Part shown: in pieces, positions 21,063-30,632 of the stretch
Layout: each line of letters starts with the position of its first letter
Numbering within the stretch: the stretch's first letter is position 1
Assembly (NCBI RefSeq): GCF_001941505.1
Contig: NZ_CP009248.1
Location: forward strand, 930,001 to 994,000
From: Corynebacterium sphenisci DSM 44792
Lineage (GTDB): Bacteria; Actinomycetota; Actinomycetes; Mycobacteriales; Mycobacteriaceae
Length of the DNA stretch: 64,000 bases
Direction: 5' to 3'
The notes under the pieces: generated by a model
Told to the model about the DNA's origin: nothing
Database searches by the model: none
The model's input: only the letters and a program-made list of their open reading frames with translations
Position numbers and translations under genes: made by a program

Positions 21063-21365
21063 ATGATCGTCGCCTTCTCCGTCGCCCCCGCCGCCGCCGA
21101 CCCGGACGCCGGCATGTCCGCCGCCGTCGCCGAGGCGGTGCGGGTGGTCCGCGAATCCGGGCTGCCCAACGAGACCAACGCCATGTTCACCCTGGTGGAG
21201 GGGGAGTGGGATGAGGTGATGGCGGTGGTGCGCCGCGCCACCGAGGCGGTCGCCGCGGTCAGCCCGCGCACCTCCCTGGTGCTCAAGGCGGACATCCGCC
21301 CCGGGCACACCGGGATGCTGCGCGGCAAGGTCGACCGGGTGGAGCGCCGCCTCGCCGGGCGGTAG
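21063..21365 (+). CDS. Thiamine-binding protein of the MTH1187/YkoF-like (DUF77) family
   Basis: 100 residues with the family pattern MIVAFSVAPA, SGLPNETNAMFTLVEGEWDEV and VLKADIRPGHTGML. Members form small ferredoxin-like oligomers that bind hydroxymethylpyrimidine or thiamine. It is divergent from the epimerase gene with only 98 bases between the two starts, and both are predicted leaderless. Confidence 0.85.
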   Translation: MIVAFSVAPAAADPDAGMSAAVAEAVRVVRESGLPNETNAMFTLVEGEWDEVMAVVRRATEAVAAVSPRTSLVLKADIRPGHTGMLRGKVDRVERRLAGR

Positions 21366-21458
21366 CGCCGCGGCGTACCCTGGGCCCGCGGCGGCCCCGG
21401 GTGCGCCCACCCCGCCGCAGTCCCCGCCGCCGACGCCGCGCCACCGGAAAGGACCCCC

Positions 21459-22463
21459 ATGACCCACGCCCACGGACCCGCAGGCCACGGCCACCGCGAA
21501 TGCGCCACCCCGCCGCCCCCGCCGGGCACCGTCGACCTGGAGCAGCTGCGGCTGCGCGCCGAGGCCGAGGAGCGCCGCCGGCGGGAGGCCCGCGCCGCCG
21601 CCGGGGACCCGGACGGGGCGATCGACCCGGTCACCGAGGTGACCGCGGCGAACCTGGAGGCGGCGGTGGTGCTGCGCTCCGAGGAGGTGCCGGTGCTGGT
21701 GCTGATCGGCGCCCCCGGGGCCCCGGAGACGGTGCGGATGCGCGCCGACCTGGAGGAGATGGTCCGGGCCGCGGATCTCGGCTGGCTGCTCGGCGTGGTC
21801 GACGCGGACGCGGAGTTCCAGGTCGCGCAGGCCTTCGGGGTGCGCATGCTGCCCACCCTGGTCGCCGTCGCTGGCGGCGCCCCGATCGGCCAGGCCGAGG
21901 GGGAGAAGCCCCGGGAGTTCCTGGAGCAGTGGGCCACCGCGGTGCTCGACGCGGTCGCCGGCCGGCTGCGCGGGCTGCCCGCCGGGGCCCGGATGCGCGG
22001 GGCCGGGGAGGAGTCCGAGGCCGCCGCGGAACCGGACGCGCCCACCGACGACCCCCGGCTCGCGGAGGCCGAGCAGGCGCTGGCCGAGGGCGACTTCGAC
22101 CGCGCGATCGCGGTCTACGACGCGATCCTGGACTCCGAGCCGGGCAACGCCGCCCTGCTCGCCGCCCGCACCAACGTGGCCTTCCTGGCCCGGGCGCAGC
22201 GGCTGGACCGCACCGTGGACCACATCGCCCGGGCCGACGCCGCCCCCGGCGACGTCGACGCCGCCCTGGACGCCGCCGATCAGCAGATGCTGCTCGGCGA
22301 GGCCGGGCCCTGCCTGGACCGGCTGCTGGCGGCGCTGGCCGGCTCCGCCGGGGAGGACCGGAAGCGGGTGCACGCCCGGCTGCTGGAGATGCTGCGGCTG
22401 TTCGACCCCGCCGACCCGCTGGCCCTGGACGCCCGGCGCCGGATGGCCAGCGCCCTGTTCTAG
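21459..22463 (+). CDS. Thioredoxin-fold/TPR protein (CnoX/YbbN-like)
   Basis: 334 residues: a polar N-terminal part, a thioredoxin domain (about 55-165, ending near FGVRMLPTLVAVAGG) and a helical TPR-type domain (about 185-334, EAEQALAEGDFDRAIAVYDAIL). The active-site CxxC is absent; the equivalent stretch reads GAPGAPET, as in chaperedoxins of this type that hold unfolded proteins rather than exchange disulfides. TACCCT at 21375-21380 is a possible -10 box and GGAAAGGA precedes the ATG. The histidine-rich start HAHGPAGHGHREC might bind a metal (inference). Confidence 0.85.
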   Translation: MTHAHGPAGHGHRECATPPPPPGTVDLEQLRLRAEAEERRRREARAAAGDPDGAIDPVTEVTAANLEAAVVLRSEEVPVLVLIGAPGAPETVRMRADLEEMVRAADLGWLLGVVDADAEFQVAQAFGVRMLPTLVAVAGGAPIGQAEGEKPREFLEQWATAVLDAVAGRLRGLPAGARMRGAGEESEAAAEPDAPTDDPRLAEAEQALAEGDFDRAIAVYDAILDSEPGNAALLAARTNVAFLARAQRLDRTVDHIARADAAPGDVDAALDAADQQMLLGEAGPCLDRLLAALAGSAGEDRKRVHARLLEMLRLFDPADPLALDARRRMASALF

Positions 22464-22470
22464 GGCGCCG

Positions 22471-22505
22471 CCCCGGCGGCCCGCCGTCGCGGCGGGCCGC
22501 CGGGG
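22471..22505. terminator. Perfect 16-bp hairpin between convergent genes
   Basis: Arms 22471-22486 and 22490-22505 are exact complements with a TCG loop; serves the thioredoxin-TPR gene and the glg cluster from opposite sides. Confidence 0.75.
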
Positions 22506-22520
22506 CTCGGGGGAGGGGCC

Positions 22521-22949
22521 TCAGCCGCGGGTGAGCGGCCAGCCGGCCGGGGCGAGCAGCCACCAGGAGCCGGCGATCACCGCCATGGTCAGCGCGGTGG
22601 TCAGCCCGCCCAGGGTGAGCTGCACCGCGGGATGGCGGCGGCGGAACCAGGCCTCGAGCCGGTCGAAGCCGCGGGCGGCGAGCAGCACCAGCCCCCGGGT
22701 GCCGCGCAGCTCCAGGGAGAGCACCCCCAGGGCGGTGAAGATGAGCAGCCAGCCCGGCCCCGGCGCGGGCAGCGCGATGATCCCGACGAGCAGCAGCGCC
22801 AGCCCGGCGAGGATGGTCGCCGGGGCGACCAGCACGCCGAAGCGGCGGGTCTTCCACCGCTCATGCCGGGTCACCAGCCGGCCCAGGATCCGGGCCACCC
22901 GGACCTCCATCCCGATCTCCGGGATCTCGGCCAGCCGCCGCCGCGCCAC
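22521..22949 (-). CDS. PGPGW-motif membrane protein (TIGR02611-like)
   Basis: 142 residues with three hydrophobic helices and the diagnostic LPAPGPGWLLIF in the first hairpin. Starts four bases after the glgB stop, so it belongs to the glg transcript. Function unknown. Confidence 0.8.
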   Translation of the reverse strand: MARRRLAEIPEIGMEVRVARILGRLVTRHERWKTRRFGVLVAPATILAGLALLLVGIIALPAPGPGWLLIFTALGVLSLELRGTRGLVLLAARGFDRLEAWFRRRHPAVQLTLGGLTTALTMAVIAGSWWLLAPAGWPLTRG

Positions 22950-22953
22950 CGGC

Positions 22954-25149
22954 TCAGCCCTCGTGGCGCAGCCACACCGCGGACATCGCCGGCAGGAAGA
23001 TCTCCGCCGACTGCGGGTGGCCGTTCCACGGCTCGGCCCCGGCGGTCACCCCGCCGTCGTTGTGGAAGCCGGCGCCGGCGTAGCGGTCCACGTCGGTGGC
23101 CAGCACCTCCGCCCAGCGGCCCGGGGCCGGCAGGCCCACCCGGTAGCGCTGGTGGGTGGTGCCGGAGAAGTTGAACACGCAGGCCAGCTGGGAGCCGTCG
23201 GCGCCGCGGCGGACGAAGGAGAGCACGTTGTTCGCCGCGTCATCGGCGTTGATCCACTCGAAGCCCTCCGGGCGGTCGTCCCGGCTCCACAGCGCCGGGG
23301 TGCCCCGGTAGAGCCGGTTGACGTCCTTGACCAGCAGCTGGATCCCGCGGTGGTACTCCCCGCCCCAGCCGTCCAGATCGCCCCAGGACACCGAGGAGTC
23401 GTGATCCCATTCCGCGCATTGGCCGATGTCCTGGCCCATGAACAGCAGCTGCTTGCCGGGGTGGGCGAACATGTAGGCCAGCAGGCAGCGCAGCCCGGCG
23501 GCCTTGTTCCAGTCGTCCCCGGGCATCCGGCCCCACAGGGAGCCCTTGCCGTGCACCACCTCGTCATGGGAGAAGGGCAGCACGAACTTCTCCGAGTAGG
23601 CGTAGACCATGGAGAAGGTCAGGTCGTTGTGGTGGTGGGCGCGGTGCACCGGGTCCTTGGCGAAGTACTCCAGGGTGTCGTTCATCCAGCCCATGTTCCA
23701 CTTCATGGAGAAGCCCAGCCCGCCGTATTCGGTGGGGGTGGTCACCCCCGGCCAGGAGGTGGACTCCTCGGCGATGGTGAGGAAGCCCGGCTGGTGCTTG
23801 TGCACCGTGGCGTTGAACTCCTGCAGGAACTGCACCGCCTCCAGGTTCTCCCGGCCGCCGTACTGGTTCGGCAGCCATTCGCCGTCCTCGCGGGAGTAGT
23901 CCAGGTAGAGCATGGAGGCCACCGCGTCGACCCGGATGCCGTCGACGTGGAACTCCTCCGCCCAGTACAGGGCGTTGGCGTAGAGGAAGTTGCGCACCTC
24001 GTTGCGGCCGAAGTCGAAGACGTAGGTGCCCCAGTCGCGCTGCTCCCCGCGGCGCCAGTCCGGGTGCTCGTAGCAGGCGGTGCCGTCGAAGCGGGCCAGC
24101 GCCCACTCGTCCTTGGGGAAGTGCCCGGGCACCCAGTCCACGATCACCCCGATCCCGGCGGCGTGGAAGGCGTCGACCAGGGCCCGGAACTGGTCCGGGG
24201 TGCCGAAGCGGGAGGTCGGCGCGTAGTAGCCGGAGATCTGGTAGCCCCAGGAGCCGGTGAAGGGGTGCTCGGCCACCGGCATGAACTCCACGTGCGTGTA
24301 GCCCATCTCGGAGACGTAGCCGACCAGCTGCTCGGCGAGCACCTCATAGGACAGGCCCTGCTTCCAGGAGCCCAGGTGCACCTCGTAGACGCTCATCGGG
24401 GCGGCCTGCCAGTCGGTCTCCGCGCGCCGGGCCAGCCAGTCCGCGTCGCCCCAGGCGTAGTCGGATTCGGCGACGATGGAGCCGGTGGCCGGGGCCACCT
24501 CGGCGTGGAAGGCCATGGGATCGGCCTTGTCGATCCGGTGCCCCTCGGCGGTGGTGATCGCGAACTTGTAGGTCTCCCCGGCGCCGATGCCCGGGATGAA
24601 CACCTCCCACACCCCGGAGGCGCCCAGGGAGCGCATCGGGTACTGGGCGCCGTTCCACATGCAGAAATCGCCGATCACGGCCACCCCCCGGGCATTGGGC
24701 GCCCACACCGCGAAGGAGACGCCGGTGACCTCGCCCATGGCGGTGTCGTAGCGGCGCACATGGGCGCCGAGGACCTCCCAGAGCCGCTCATGGCGGCCCT
24801 CGGCGATGAGGTGCCGATCCGCCTCGCCCACGGTGGGCAGGAAGCGGTACCCGTCGGCGCGGAGCACCTCCCCGCCGGCGGCCCAGCGGATCCGGAGGCG
24901 GTAGTCGAAGCCCTCCGCGCCGGGCACCAGCGCCGCCCACACGTCATCGCCCACCGGCTCGGCGGGGTACTCGGCGGTCTCGGTGACCACGTCGACCCGC
25001 TCCGCGCCGAACACCCGGGTGCGCACGACGGTGTCCCCGTCGATGACGTGGGCCCCGTAGTAGTCGTGCGGGGCGTGGTGCGAGCAGGAGCGCAGTCGCT
25101 CCAGATCACCGTCGGGGATGCCGAGGCGGGGATCCGAGGGAGAGGTCAT
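22954..25149 (-). CDS. glgB: 1,4-alpha-glucan branching enzyme
   Basis: Introduces alpha-1,6 branches into glycogen or capsular glucan. The 731-residue GH13 enzyme has N-terminal carbohydrate-binding modules (about 1-220) including [18 protein letters not shown], then the catalytic barrel with the nucleophile Asp in [12 protein letters not shown] (about 405), the acid/base Glu in [10 protein letters not shown] (about 460) and the Asp in [13 protein letters not shown] (about 530). Follows glgE by 149 bases on the minus strand, the usual pairing for the GlgE pathway: GlgE extends linear chains and GlgB branches them. Confidence 0.97.
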   Translation of the reverse strand: MTSPSDPRLGIPDGDLERLRSCSHHAPHDYYGAHVIDGDTVVRTRVFGAERVDVVTETAEYPAEPVGDDVWAALVPGAEGFDYRLRIRWAAGGEVLRADGYRFLPTVGEADRHLIAEGRHERLWEVLGAHVRRYDTAMGEVTGVSFAVWAPNARGVAVIGDFCMWNGAQYPMRSLGASGVWEVFIPGIGAGETYKFAITTAEGHRIDKADPMAFHAEVAPATGSIVAESDYAWGDADWLARRAETDWQAAPMSVYEVHLGSWKQGLSYEVLAEQLVGYVSEMGYTHVEFMPVAEHPFTGSWGYQISGYYAPTSRFGTPDQFRALVDAFHAAGIGVIVDWVPGHFPKDEWALARFDGTACYEHPDWRRGEQRDWGTYVFDFGRNEVRNFLYANALYWAEEFHVDGIRVDAVASMLYLDYSREDGEWLPNQYGGRENLEAVQFLQEFNATVHKHQPGFLTIAEESTSWPGVTTPTEYGGLGFSMKWNMGWMNDTLEYFAKDPVHRAHHHNDLTFSMVYAYSEKFVLPFSHDEVVHGKGSLWGRMPGDDWNKAAGLRCLLAYMFAHPGKQLLFMGQDIGQCAEWDHDSSVSWGDLDGWGGEYHRGIQLLVKDVNRLYRGTPALWSRDDRPEGFEWINADDAANNVLSFVRRGADGSQLACVFNFSGTTHQRYRVGLPAPGRWAEVLATDVDRYAGAGFHNDGGVTAGAEPWNGHPQSAEIFLPAMSAVWLRHEG

Positions 25150-25276
25150 TCGGGGGTCCTTCCGGAGGGTGTCGATCGTCGTCGGCGCACCGCGCCCGGG
25201 CCGGGGCGCCGCCGCGGCGCATACCGCGCCACCCCCCAGCCTAGGCGCGCCGCCGCGCCCGCGCGGCGACGGTGGC

Positions 25277-25294
25277 CCCCGCCGGCCGGCGGGG
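25277..25294 (-). terminator. Palindrome just after the glgE stop
   Basis: Self-complementary CCCCGCCGGCCGGCGGGG. Could attenuate readthrough into glgB, which is 128 bases further on; no T-run. Confidence 0.45.
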
Positions 25295-25298
25295 CGGA

Positions 25299-27332
25299 TC
25301 AGCCCGCGTAGTCGGGCACCTCGCGCCAGGCCAGGCGGCGGCGCAGCCCCTCCGGGATATCCGGCAGCTGCACGATGTGCGCCACGTTCGACCAGGGCTC
25401 CAGGCGCACGTAGTTCTCCCGGCCCCAGTCGAACTCGGCCCCGGTGACCAGGTCGCGCACCGCCATCCGGTCCACGCTGCGCCGGCCCAGCGAGTTCATG
25501 TCGATGGTCAGCGTCGCCTCCCGGGCCCGGTGCGGGTCGAGGTTGACCACCACCAGCACCGCGTCCCCGGTGAGCGGGTCGAACTTGGAGTACGCCAGCA
25601 TCGCGTCATCGTCGATCTCGTGGAAGCGCAGGGTGCGCAGCTGCTGCAGCGCCGGATGCTCCCGGCGCAGCCGGTTCAGCAGGGTGATGTAGGGCTCCAG
25701 GGAGTCCCCGGACTCCCGGGCGGCGGCCCAGTCGCGGTGCACCAGCTGGTACTTCTCGCTGTCCAGGTACTCCTCGCTGCCCGGGCGCACCGGGGTGTTC
25801 TCGTAGAGCTCGAACCCGGAGTACATGCCCCACAGCGGGGACATGGTCGCCGCCAGGGTGGCGCGTACCGCGAAGGCGGCGCGGCCGCCCTCGACGAGGT
25901 AGGCGTGCAGGATGTCCGGGGTGTTCACCCACAGCGAGGGACGGGCGATGTCGGCGTGCCGGACGATCTCCTCGCCGAACTCGGTGAGCTCGGCCTTCGT
26001 GGTCTTCCACGGGAAGTAGATGTAGGACTGGGTGAACCCGGCCTTGGCCAGCCCGTAGAGCCGGGCCGGGGCGGTGAAGGCCTCGGCGAGGAAGATCACG
26101 TCCGGGTCGGTGTCGTGCACCGCGGCGATCAGCCACTCCCAGAAGCTGCCCGGTTTGGTGTGCGGGTTGTCCACCCGGAAGATGCGCACCCCCCGGCGGA
26201 TCCAGAAGCGCACCACCCGCAGGATCTCCTCGTAGATCCCCTTCGGGTCGTTGTCGAAGTTCAGCGGGTAGATGTCCTGGTACTTCTTCGGCGGGTTCTC
26301 CGCGTAGGCGATGGTGCCGTCGGGCAGCACCGTGAACCACTCCGGGTGCGCCGCCGCCCAGGGGTGGTCCGGGGCGCACTGCAGCGCCAGGTCGATGGCC
26401 ACCTCCAGGCCGCGCTCGGCGGCCGCGGCGACGAAGCCCTCGAAATCGGCGAGATCGCCGAGCTCGGGGTGCACCGCGTCATGGCCGCCGGCGGCGGAGC
26501 CGATCGCCCAGGGCGAGCCCACGTCGCCGGGCTCCGGGTCCAGGGTGTTGTTGCGGCCCTTGCGGTTGACCTCCCCGATGGGGTGGATCGGCGGCAGGTA
26601 GACCACGTCGAAGCCCATCGACTTGGCCCGGTCCAGCTGGCCCACGGAGCTGGCGAAGGTGCCGTGCACCGGCTCCCCGGCCTCGTCGAGGCCGCCGGTG
26701 GAGCGGGGGAAGAACTCGTACCAGGCGCCGACCAGGGCGGCGCGGCGCTCCACCAGCACCTTGCGGGTCTTGCCCCGGGTGAGCAGCTCGCGCAGCGGGT
26801 GCATCTCCAGGATCCGCAGGGTCTCCTCGGACAGCGCCTGCGCCACCCGGGCGCGCACATCGGCGCCCCCGGCGCGCAGGCTGCGGGCCACCCCGCGCAG
26901 ATGCGGCCGGTGCCGGGTGGCCGCGCCGGCGGCGGCGCGCTCGAACAGCCGCGCCCCGATCTCCAGGTCGTTGGCCATCTCCGCGGCGTCCTGGCCGGCC
27001 TCGATCTTCTTCGTCACCGCATTGCGCCAGGTGGCCATCGGATCCGACCAGGCGTCCACCCGGAAGGTCCACAGCCCCGGGGCGTCCGGGACGAAGGTGG
27101 CGTTGACCTGGTTCGGGTCGTGATCGGAGTAGCGCATCGGGATCCGCTGGGTGCGCGCGGCGAAGGCCGACTCGCCCGGCCCCTTGACGTTGAGGGTCGC
27201 CGAGAGCGCGTCATGGCCCTCCCGCCACACCACCGCGAACACGGGGATGACCTCCCCGACGACCCCCTTGGCGGGGGTCGCGCCCCCGTCCACCACGGGC
27301 CGCACATCATCGATACCGAGTCGTCCAGTCAC
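25299..27332 (-). CDS. glgE: Alpha-1,4-glucan:maltose-1-phosphate maltosyltransferase
   Basis: Extends alpha-glucan with maltose units from maltose 1-phosphate. The 677-residue GH13 protein has [18 protein letters not shown], the nucleophile Asp in [12 protein letters not shown] (about 385) and the acid Glu in [13 protein letters not shown] (about 415). GTG 27332 is chosen since AAGGAG lies eight bases upstream; a GTG at 27338 is too close to it and an ATG at 27383 would add 17 residues. The partners TreS and Pep2, or GlgM, that make maltose 1-phosphate are not in the window. Confidence 0.97.
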   Translation of the reverse strand: MTGRLGIDDVRPVVDGGATPAKGVVGEVIPVFAVVWREGHDALSATLNVKGPGESAFAARTQRIPMRYSDHDPNQVNATFVPDAPGLWTFRVDAWSDPMATWRNAVTKKIEAGQDAAEMANDLEIGARLFERAAAGAATRHRPHLRGVARSLRAGGADVRARVAQALSEETLRILEMHPLRELLTRGKTRKVLVERRAALVGAWYEFFPRSTGGLDEAGEPVHGTFASSVGQLDRAKSMGFDVVYLPPIHPIGEVNRKGRNNTLDPEPGDVGSPWAIGSAAGGHDAVHPELGDLADFEGFVAAAAERGLEVAIDLALQCAPDHPWAAAHPEWFTVLPDGTIAYAENPPKKYQDIYPLNFDNDPKGIYEEILRVVRFWIRRGVRIFRVDNPHTKPGSFWEWLIAAVHDTDPDVIFLAEAFTAPARLYGLAKAGFTQSYIYFPWKTTKAELTEFGEEIVRHADIARPSLWVNTPDILHAYLVEGGRAAFAVRATLAATMSPLWGMYSGFELYENTPVRPGSEEYLDSEKYQLVHRDWAAARESGDSLEPYITLLNRLRREHPALQQLRTLRFHEIDDDAMLAYSKFDPLTGDAVLVVVNLDPHRAREATLTIDMNSLGRRSVDRMAVRDLVTGAEFDWGRENYVRLEPWSNVAHIVQLPDIPEGLRRRLAWREVPDYAG

Positions 27333-27396
27333 CTTCACCGCTCCTTGCGCGGCGGGCCCGGCCCGCCCGCGTCCGTACATCATGGGTCCACCGTCC

Positions 27397-27402
27397 AGGG
27401 TA
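27397..27402 (-). promoter_or_regulatory. -10 box candidate for glgE-glgB
   Basis: TACCCT on the minus strand; predicts a leader of about 58 bases that includes the AAGGAG ribosome site. Confidence 0.4.
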
Positions 27403-27466
27403 GAGCAGCCCGCCGCGGCGGCGCCGGGCCGCGGCGGGGCGTTCGACGCCGTCGCCGCCGGTGGGG

Positions 27467-27472
27467 CACGAT
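27467..27472 (+). promoter_or_regulatory. -10 box of the ABC ATPase operon
   Basis: CACGAT, six bases before GTG 27479; a weaker match than most leaderless promoters here. Confidence 0.35.
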
Positions 27473-27478
27473 GGGGGC

Positions 27479-28327
27479 GTGGCTGAATTCGAGGACGACT
27501 ACGACGAGGATCTGCTGATCGACTTCCGGGGGGTGTCCCTGGTGCGCGGCGGCCGGGCCCTGGTCGGCCCGCTGGACTGGCAGGTGGAGCTCGACGAGCG
27601 GTGGGTGATCATCGGCCCCAACGGGGCGGGCAAGACCACCCTGATGCGGCTCGCCGCCGCCGAGGAGCACCCCTCCACCGGCGTCGCCCGGATCATGGGG
27701 GAGCGGGTGGGCCGCACCGACATGCGGGATCTGCGCACCATGATCGGGCTGACCTCCTCGGCCCTGGCGCACCGGATCCCGGAGGAGGAGACCGTCGGCG
27801 ACCTGGTGGTCTCGGCCTCCTACGCGGTGCTCGGCCGCTGGCGGGAGACCTACGAGGAGATCGACTTCGCGCAGGCCGCGGATCTGCTGCGCCGGCTCGG
27901 CGCGGCCCATCTGGCCGACCGCACCTGGGGGACCCTGTCCGAGGGCGAGCGCAAGCGGGTGCTGGTCGCCCGGGCCCTGATGGTCAACCCGGAGCTGCTG
28001 CTGCTCGACGAGCCCGGCGCCGGGCTGGATCTCGGCGGCCGGGAGGACCTGGTCGGCTACCTCGGCGAGCTGGCGCTGTCCCCGGACGCCCCGGCGATGG
28101 TGATGATCACCCACCACGTGGAGGAGATCCCCTACGGCTTCACCCATGCGCTGCTGCTCGACCGGGGCGCCGTGGTCGCCCAGGGCCTCATCGACGACGT
28201 GCTCACCTCCGAGCACCTCTCCGCCGCCTTCGGCCAGCCCATCGCGGTGGACCGGATCGACGGCCGCTTCTTCGCCCGCCGGGACCATTCCGCGCTGACC
28301 CGCCCGGACCGGGCCGGACGGGGCTGA
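27479..28327 (+). CDS. Orphan ABC transporter ATP-binding protein
   Basis: 282 residues with Walker [17 protein letters not shown]-loop region [17 protein letters not shown], signature [15 protein letters not shown], Walker [15 protein letters not shown] and the switch histidine MITHHVEE. C. glutamicum relatives are annotated as siderophore-uptake ATPases, but no permease or binding protein is nearby, so the partner is unknown. The start GTG 27479 is preferred over GTG 27461 because the latter lies upstream of the likely -10 box. The next gene begins two bases after its stop. Confidence 0.88.
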   Translation: MAEFEDDYDEDLLIDFRGVSLVRGGRALVGPLDWQVELDERWVIIGPNGAGKTTLMRLAAAEEHPSTGVARIMGERVGRTDMRDLRTMIGLTSSALAHRIPEEETVGDLVVSASYAVLGRWRETYEEIDFAQAADLLRRLGAAHLADRTWGTLSEGERKRVLVARALMVNPELLLLDEPGAGLDLGGREDLVGYLGELALSPDAPAMVMITHHVEEIPYGFTHALLLDRGAVVAQGLIDDVLTSEHLSAAFGQPIAVDRIDGRFFARRDHSALTRPDRAGRG

Positions 28328-28329
28328 GC

Positions 28330-29196
28330 GTGCCGGCCGCCCCGGATCGGCCCGCCGCGCCCCGGCCGGCGGCCTCGGTGCTGCTGCTGCGCGATGGCCC
28401 GGCCGGGCTGGAGGTGTTCGTGCAGCGCCGGGCGGACACCATGCGCTTCGCCCCCGGGATGACCGTCTTCCCCGGCGGCGGGGTGGACGACCGCGACGCC
28501 GCCGCGCCCGGGGCCTGGCGGGGCCCGGGGGAGCGCTGGTGGGCGAATCGGCTGCGGGTCCCCGCCGCCGCGGCGCGGGCCCTGGTGGTCGCCGCGGTGC
28601 GGGAGGTCTTCGAGGAGACCGGGGTGCTGCTCGCGGTGGACCCCGCCGGCGCCGCCCCGGCGCTGTCCGGCCGGGCGCGGCGGGCGCACCGCGACGCCCT
28701 GGAGGCGAAGACCGCCGACCTGGGCGGGCTGCTCGCCGCGGAGGGGCTCGCCCTGGCCGCGGATCTGCTGCGCCCCTGGGGCAACTGGGTGACCCCCCGG
28801 TGGTCGCCGATGCGCTTCGACACCTTCTTCTTCCTCGCCGCCGCCCCGGCCGGGCAGCGCCCCGACGGCGACACCGCCGAATCCGCGGGCTCGCGCTGGG
28901 CCGCCCCGGCGGAGCTGCTCGCCGGCTGGCGGGCCGGCCGGGTGGGGCTGATGCCGCCGACCTGGTATCAGCTGACCCGGCTGGCGGAGGCGCCGGACGT
29001 CGCCGCCGCGCTGGCCCTGGCCGAGGCCCCGGTGGCCCGGACCACCTCCGATTTCCTCGGCGAGGAGTTCATGGACCCCTTCTTCGCGGTCGCCGATCAC
29101 ATGGGCCACCTGCGCGAGCGGGCCCTGGCCGACCGGGCCGGGGGCCGCGCCGCCGAGGGCGCCGCCGGCGGGGACGCGGCGGGGGAGCGGGGATGA
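28330..29196 (+). CDS. Nudix hydrolase with an interrupted Nudix box (NUDT19-like)
   Basis: 288 residues. The front of the Nudix box (FPGGGVDD) and the catalytic helix (AVREVFEETGVLL) are separated by about 35 residues, as in the NUDT19 family of CoA-type diphosphatases. The following WVTPRWSPMRFDTFFFLA block also fits that family. The substrate is therefore possibly an acyl-CoA or CoA (inference). GTG 28330 follows the ATPase stop by two bases; its own stop overlaps the next ATG (ATGA). Confidence 0.85.
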   Translation: MPAAPDRPAAPRPAASVLLLRDGPAGLEVFVQRRADTMRFAPGMTVFPGGGVDDRDAAAPGAWRGPGERWWANRLRVPAAAARALVVAAVREVFEETGVLLAVDPAGAAPALSGRARRAHRDALEAKTADLGGLLAAEGLALAADLLRPWGNWVTPRWSPMRFDTFFFLAAAPAGQRPDGDTAESAGSRWAAPAELLAGWRAGRVGLMPPTWYQLTRLAEAPDVAAALALAEAPVARTTSDFLGEEFMDPFFAVADHMGHLRERALADRAGGRAAEGAAGGDAAGERG

Positions 29197-30341
29197 GCCT
29201 GGACCCCGCCGAGGTGGCCTGGCTGGCGGCGCATCCGGAGGCGGTGGCCGAGGCGGAGGCCCGGGAGCTCGACGACGCCACCCTGATCGCGGATCTGGCG
29301 GCGTTGCGGGCGCGGCACGGCGAACGCGCCCGGGCCCTGGTGGAGCTGGTGCGCGCCCGCCGCGGCGCCGCCGGCCGGCTGCCCGGGCACTGGCTGATGA
29401 GCGCCGAGGCCGCCCAGCAGGCCACCCACGCCCTGGTCGCCGCCGAACGCGCCGGGCGGATCGCGCGCGCCGCCGGCGGGGCCTGGGTGCACGACCTCAC
29501 CTGCTCCATCGGCGCCGATCTGGCGGCCCTGGCCGCCGCCGGGGCGCGGGTGCTCGGCAGCGATCTGGACCCGGCCCGGGCGGCGATGGCCCGGGCCAAC
29601 GTGCCCGGCGCCCCGGTGCTGGTCGCCGATGCGCTGGCCCCGGCCTCCCGGGCGCCGATCATCGTCGCCGACCCCGCCCGGCGCGCCGGCGGCCGCCGGC
29701 TGCGCCGCCCCGAGCAGCTGCGCCCGCCGCTGCCGGGGCTGCTCGCCGCCTGGCCGGGGGCGGAGGCGGCGGTGAAGTGCGCGCCCGGCCTGGACTTCGC
29801 CGACTGGCCGGGGGAGGTGGCGCTGGCCTCGGTGGACGGCCGGGTCAAGGAGGCCTGCCTGTACACCCCGGGCCTGGCCGCGCCGGGGGTGCGCCGCAGC
29901 GCGACGCTGCTGTCCACCCGGGGGGCGCCGACCCGGCGCTACCACGACGCGATGCCCGACGGGTGCGGGGTCGGCCCCGCCGGGCGGTTCATCATCGACC
30001 CGGACGGGGCGGTGGTGCGCGCCGGGCTGGTCCGCCAGTTCGCCGCCGCGCACGGGCTGCACCAGCTCGACGAGCGGATCGCCCACCTCACCGGGGACGC
30101 GGTGCCGCCCGGGGCGACCGGGTTCGAGGTGCTCGCCGAGGTGGCCCCGAAGCGGCTGCGCGCGGAGCTCGCCGCCCGGGACTGCGGCAGCGCCGAGGTG
30201 CTGGTGCGCGGCGTGGACCAGGACCCGGATCGGCTGCGCGCGAGCTGGCGGCTGCGCGGGGGGCGCCCGCTGGCGGTGGTGCTCACCCGGGTGGGCCGCT
30301 CCGCCCGGGCGTTCATCTGCGGCCCCCGGGTCGCCGGCTGA
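29193..30341 (+). CDS. THUMP-like class I SAM-dependent methyltransferase
   Basis: 382 residues: an N-terminal helical region, a Rossmann SAM domain (VHDLTCSIGADLAALAAAG, then GSDLDPARAAMARAN) and VADPARRAGGRRL where RNA/DNA methylases have a DPPY-type motif, then a C-terminal THUMP-like domain (about 300-380). Probably acts on RNA, but the target is unknown. It overlaps the Nudix gene by four bases and closes the three-gene operon. Confidence 0.82.
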   Translation: MSLDPAEVAWLAAHPEAVAEAEARELDDATLIADLAALRARHGERARALVELVRARRGAAGRLPGHWLMSAEAAQQATHALVAAERAGRIARAAGGAWVHDLTCSIGADLAALAAAGARVLGSDLDPARAAMARANVPGAPVLVADALAPASRAPIIVADPARRAGGRRLRRPEQLRPPLPGLLAAWPGAEAAVKCAPGLDFADWPGEVALASVDGRVKEACLYTPGLAAPGVRRSATLLSTRGAPTRRYHDAMPDGCGVGPAGRFIIDPDGAVVRAGLVRQFAAAHGLHQLDERIAHLTGDAVPPGATGFEVLAEVAPKRLRAELAARDCGSAEVLVRGVDQDPDRLRASWRLRGGRPLAVVLTRVGRSARAFICGPRVAG

Positions 30342-30365
30342 GCCGGCCCCGCCGGCGACCGCGCG

Positions 30366-30385
30366 CGCCCGCCGTGCGGCGGGCG
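30366..30385 (+). terminator. Hairpin after the methyltransferase operon
   Basis: Exact 8-bp arms CGCCCGCC/GGCGGGCG around GTGC. Confidence 0.55.
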
Positions 30386-30461
30386 GGGTCAGCCGGCGCC
30401 ACCCCCGGCGGGTGCGCCGCGGGCCCGGTGAACTGAGGCGCGGACGAAAAAATAAACAAAT

Positions 30462-30477
30462 TGTTACCTGGATCACC
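30462..30477 (+). promoter_or_regulatory. GlxR-like site upstream of etfB
   Basis: TGTTACCTGGATCACC agrees with nine of eleven fixed positions of TGTGANNTNNNTCACA. Preceded by an AT-rich block (30447-30466) that stands out in this GC-rich sequence. Its centre falls near -41.5 from the predicted start of transcription, the classic place for a class II CRP-type activator. Confidence 0.5.
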
Positions 30478-30498
30478 CCGCGCGGGCCGGACCTCTGT

Positions 30499-30504
30499 TA
30501 GCTT
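30499..30504 (+). promoter_or_regulatory. -10 box of etfB-etfA
   Basis: TAGCTT; predicts transcription from about 30511 and a leader of about 120 bases. An in-frame ATG at 30513 would extend EtfB by 40 basic residues, which I do not favour. Confidence 0.4.
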
Positions 30505-30632
30505 CGGAACGGATGACGCGGAACGGGCCACCGCCCGCGCCGCCGTCGGCGAGCCCGAGGGCCCCGCACCGGGGCCGGCGGGCGCGCAGGCACACCCGAC
30601 GCAACATTCCCCACAGTAAGGACGACAGACAC

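Noticed and set aside
30513..30632. 40-residue N-terminal extension of EtfB from a leaderless ATG at 30513
   Set aside because: Arg/Pro-rich and not part of the family; ATG 30633 has AAGGAC and begins the conserved fold. The spacing to the -10 box is still a coincidence worth noting.
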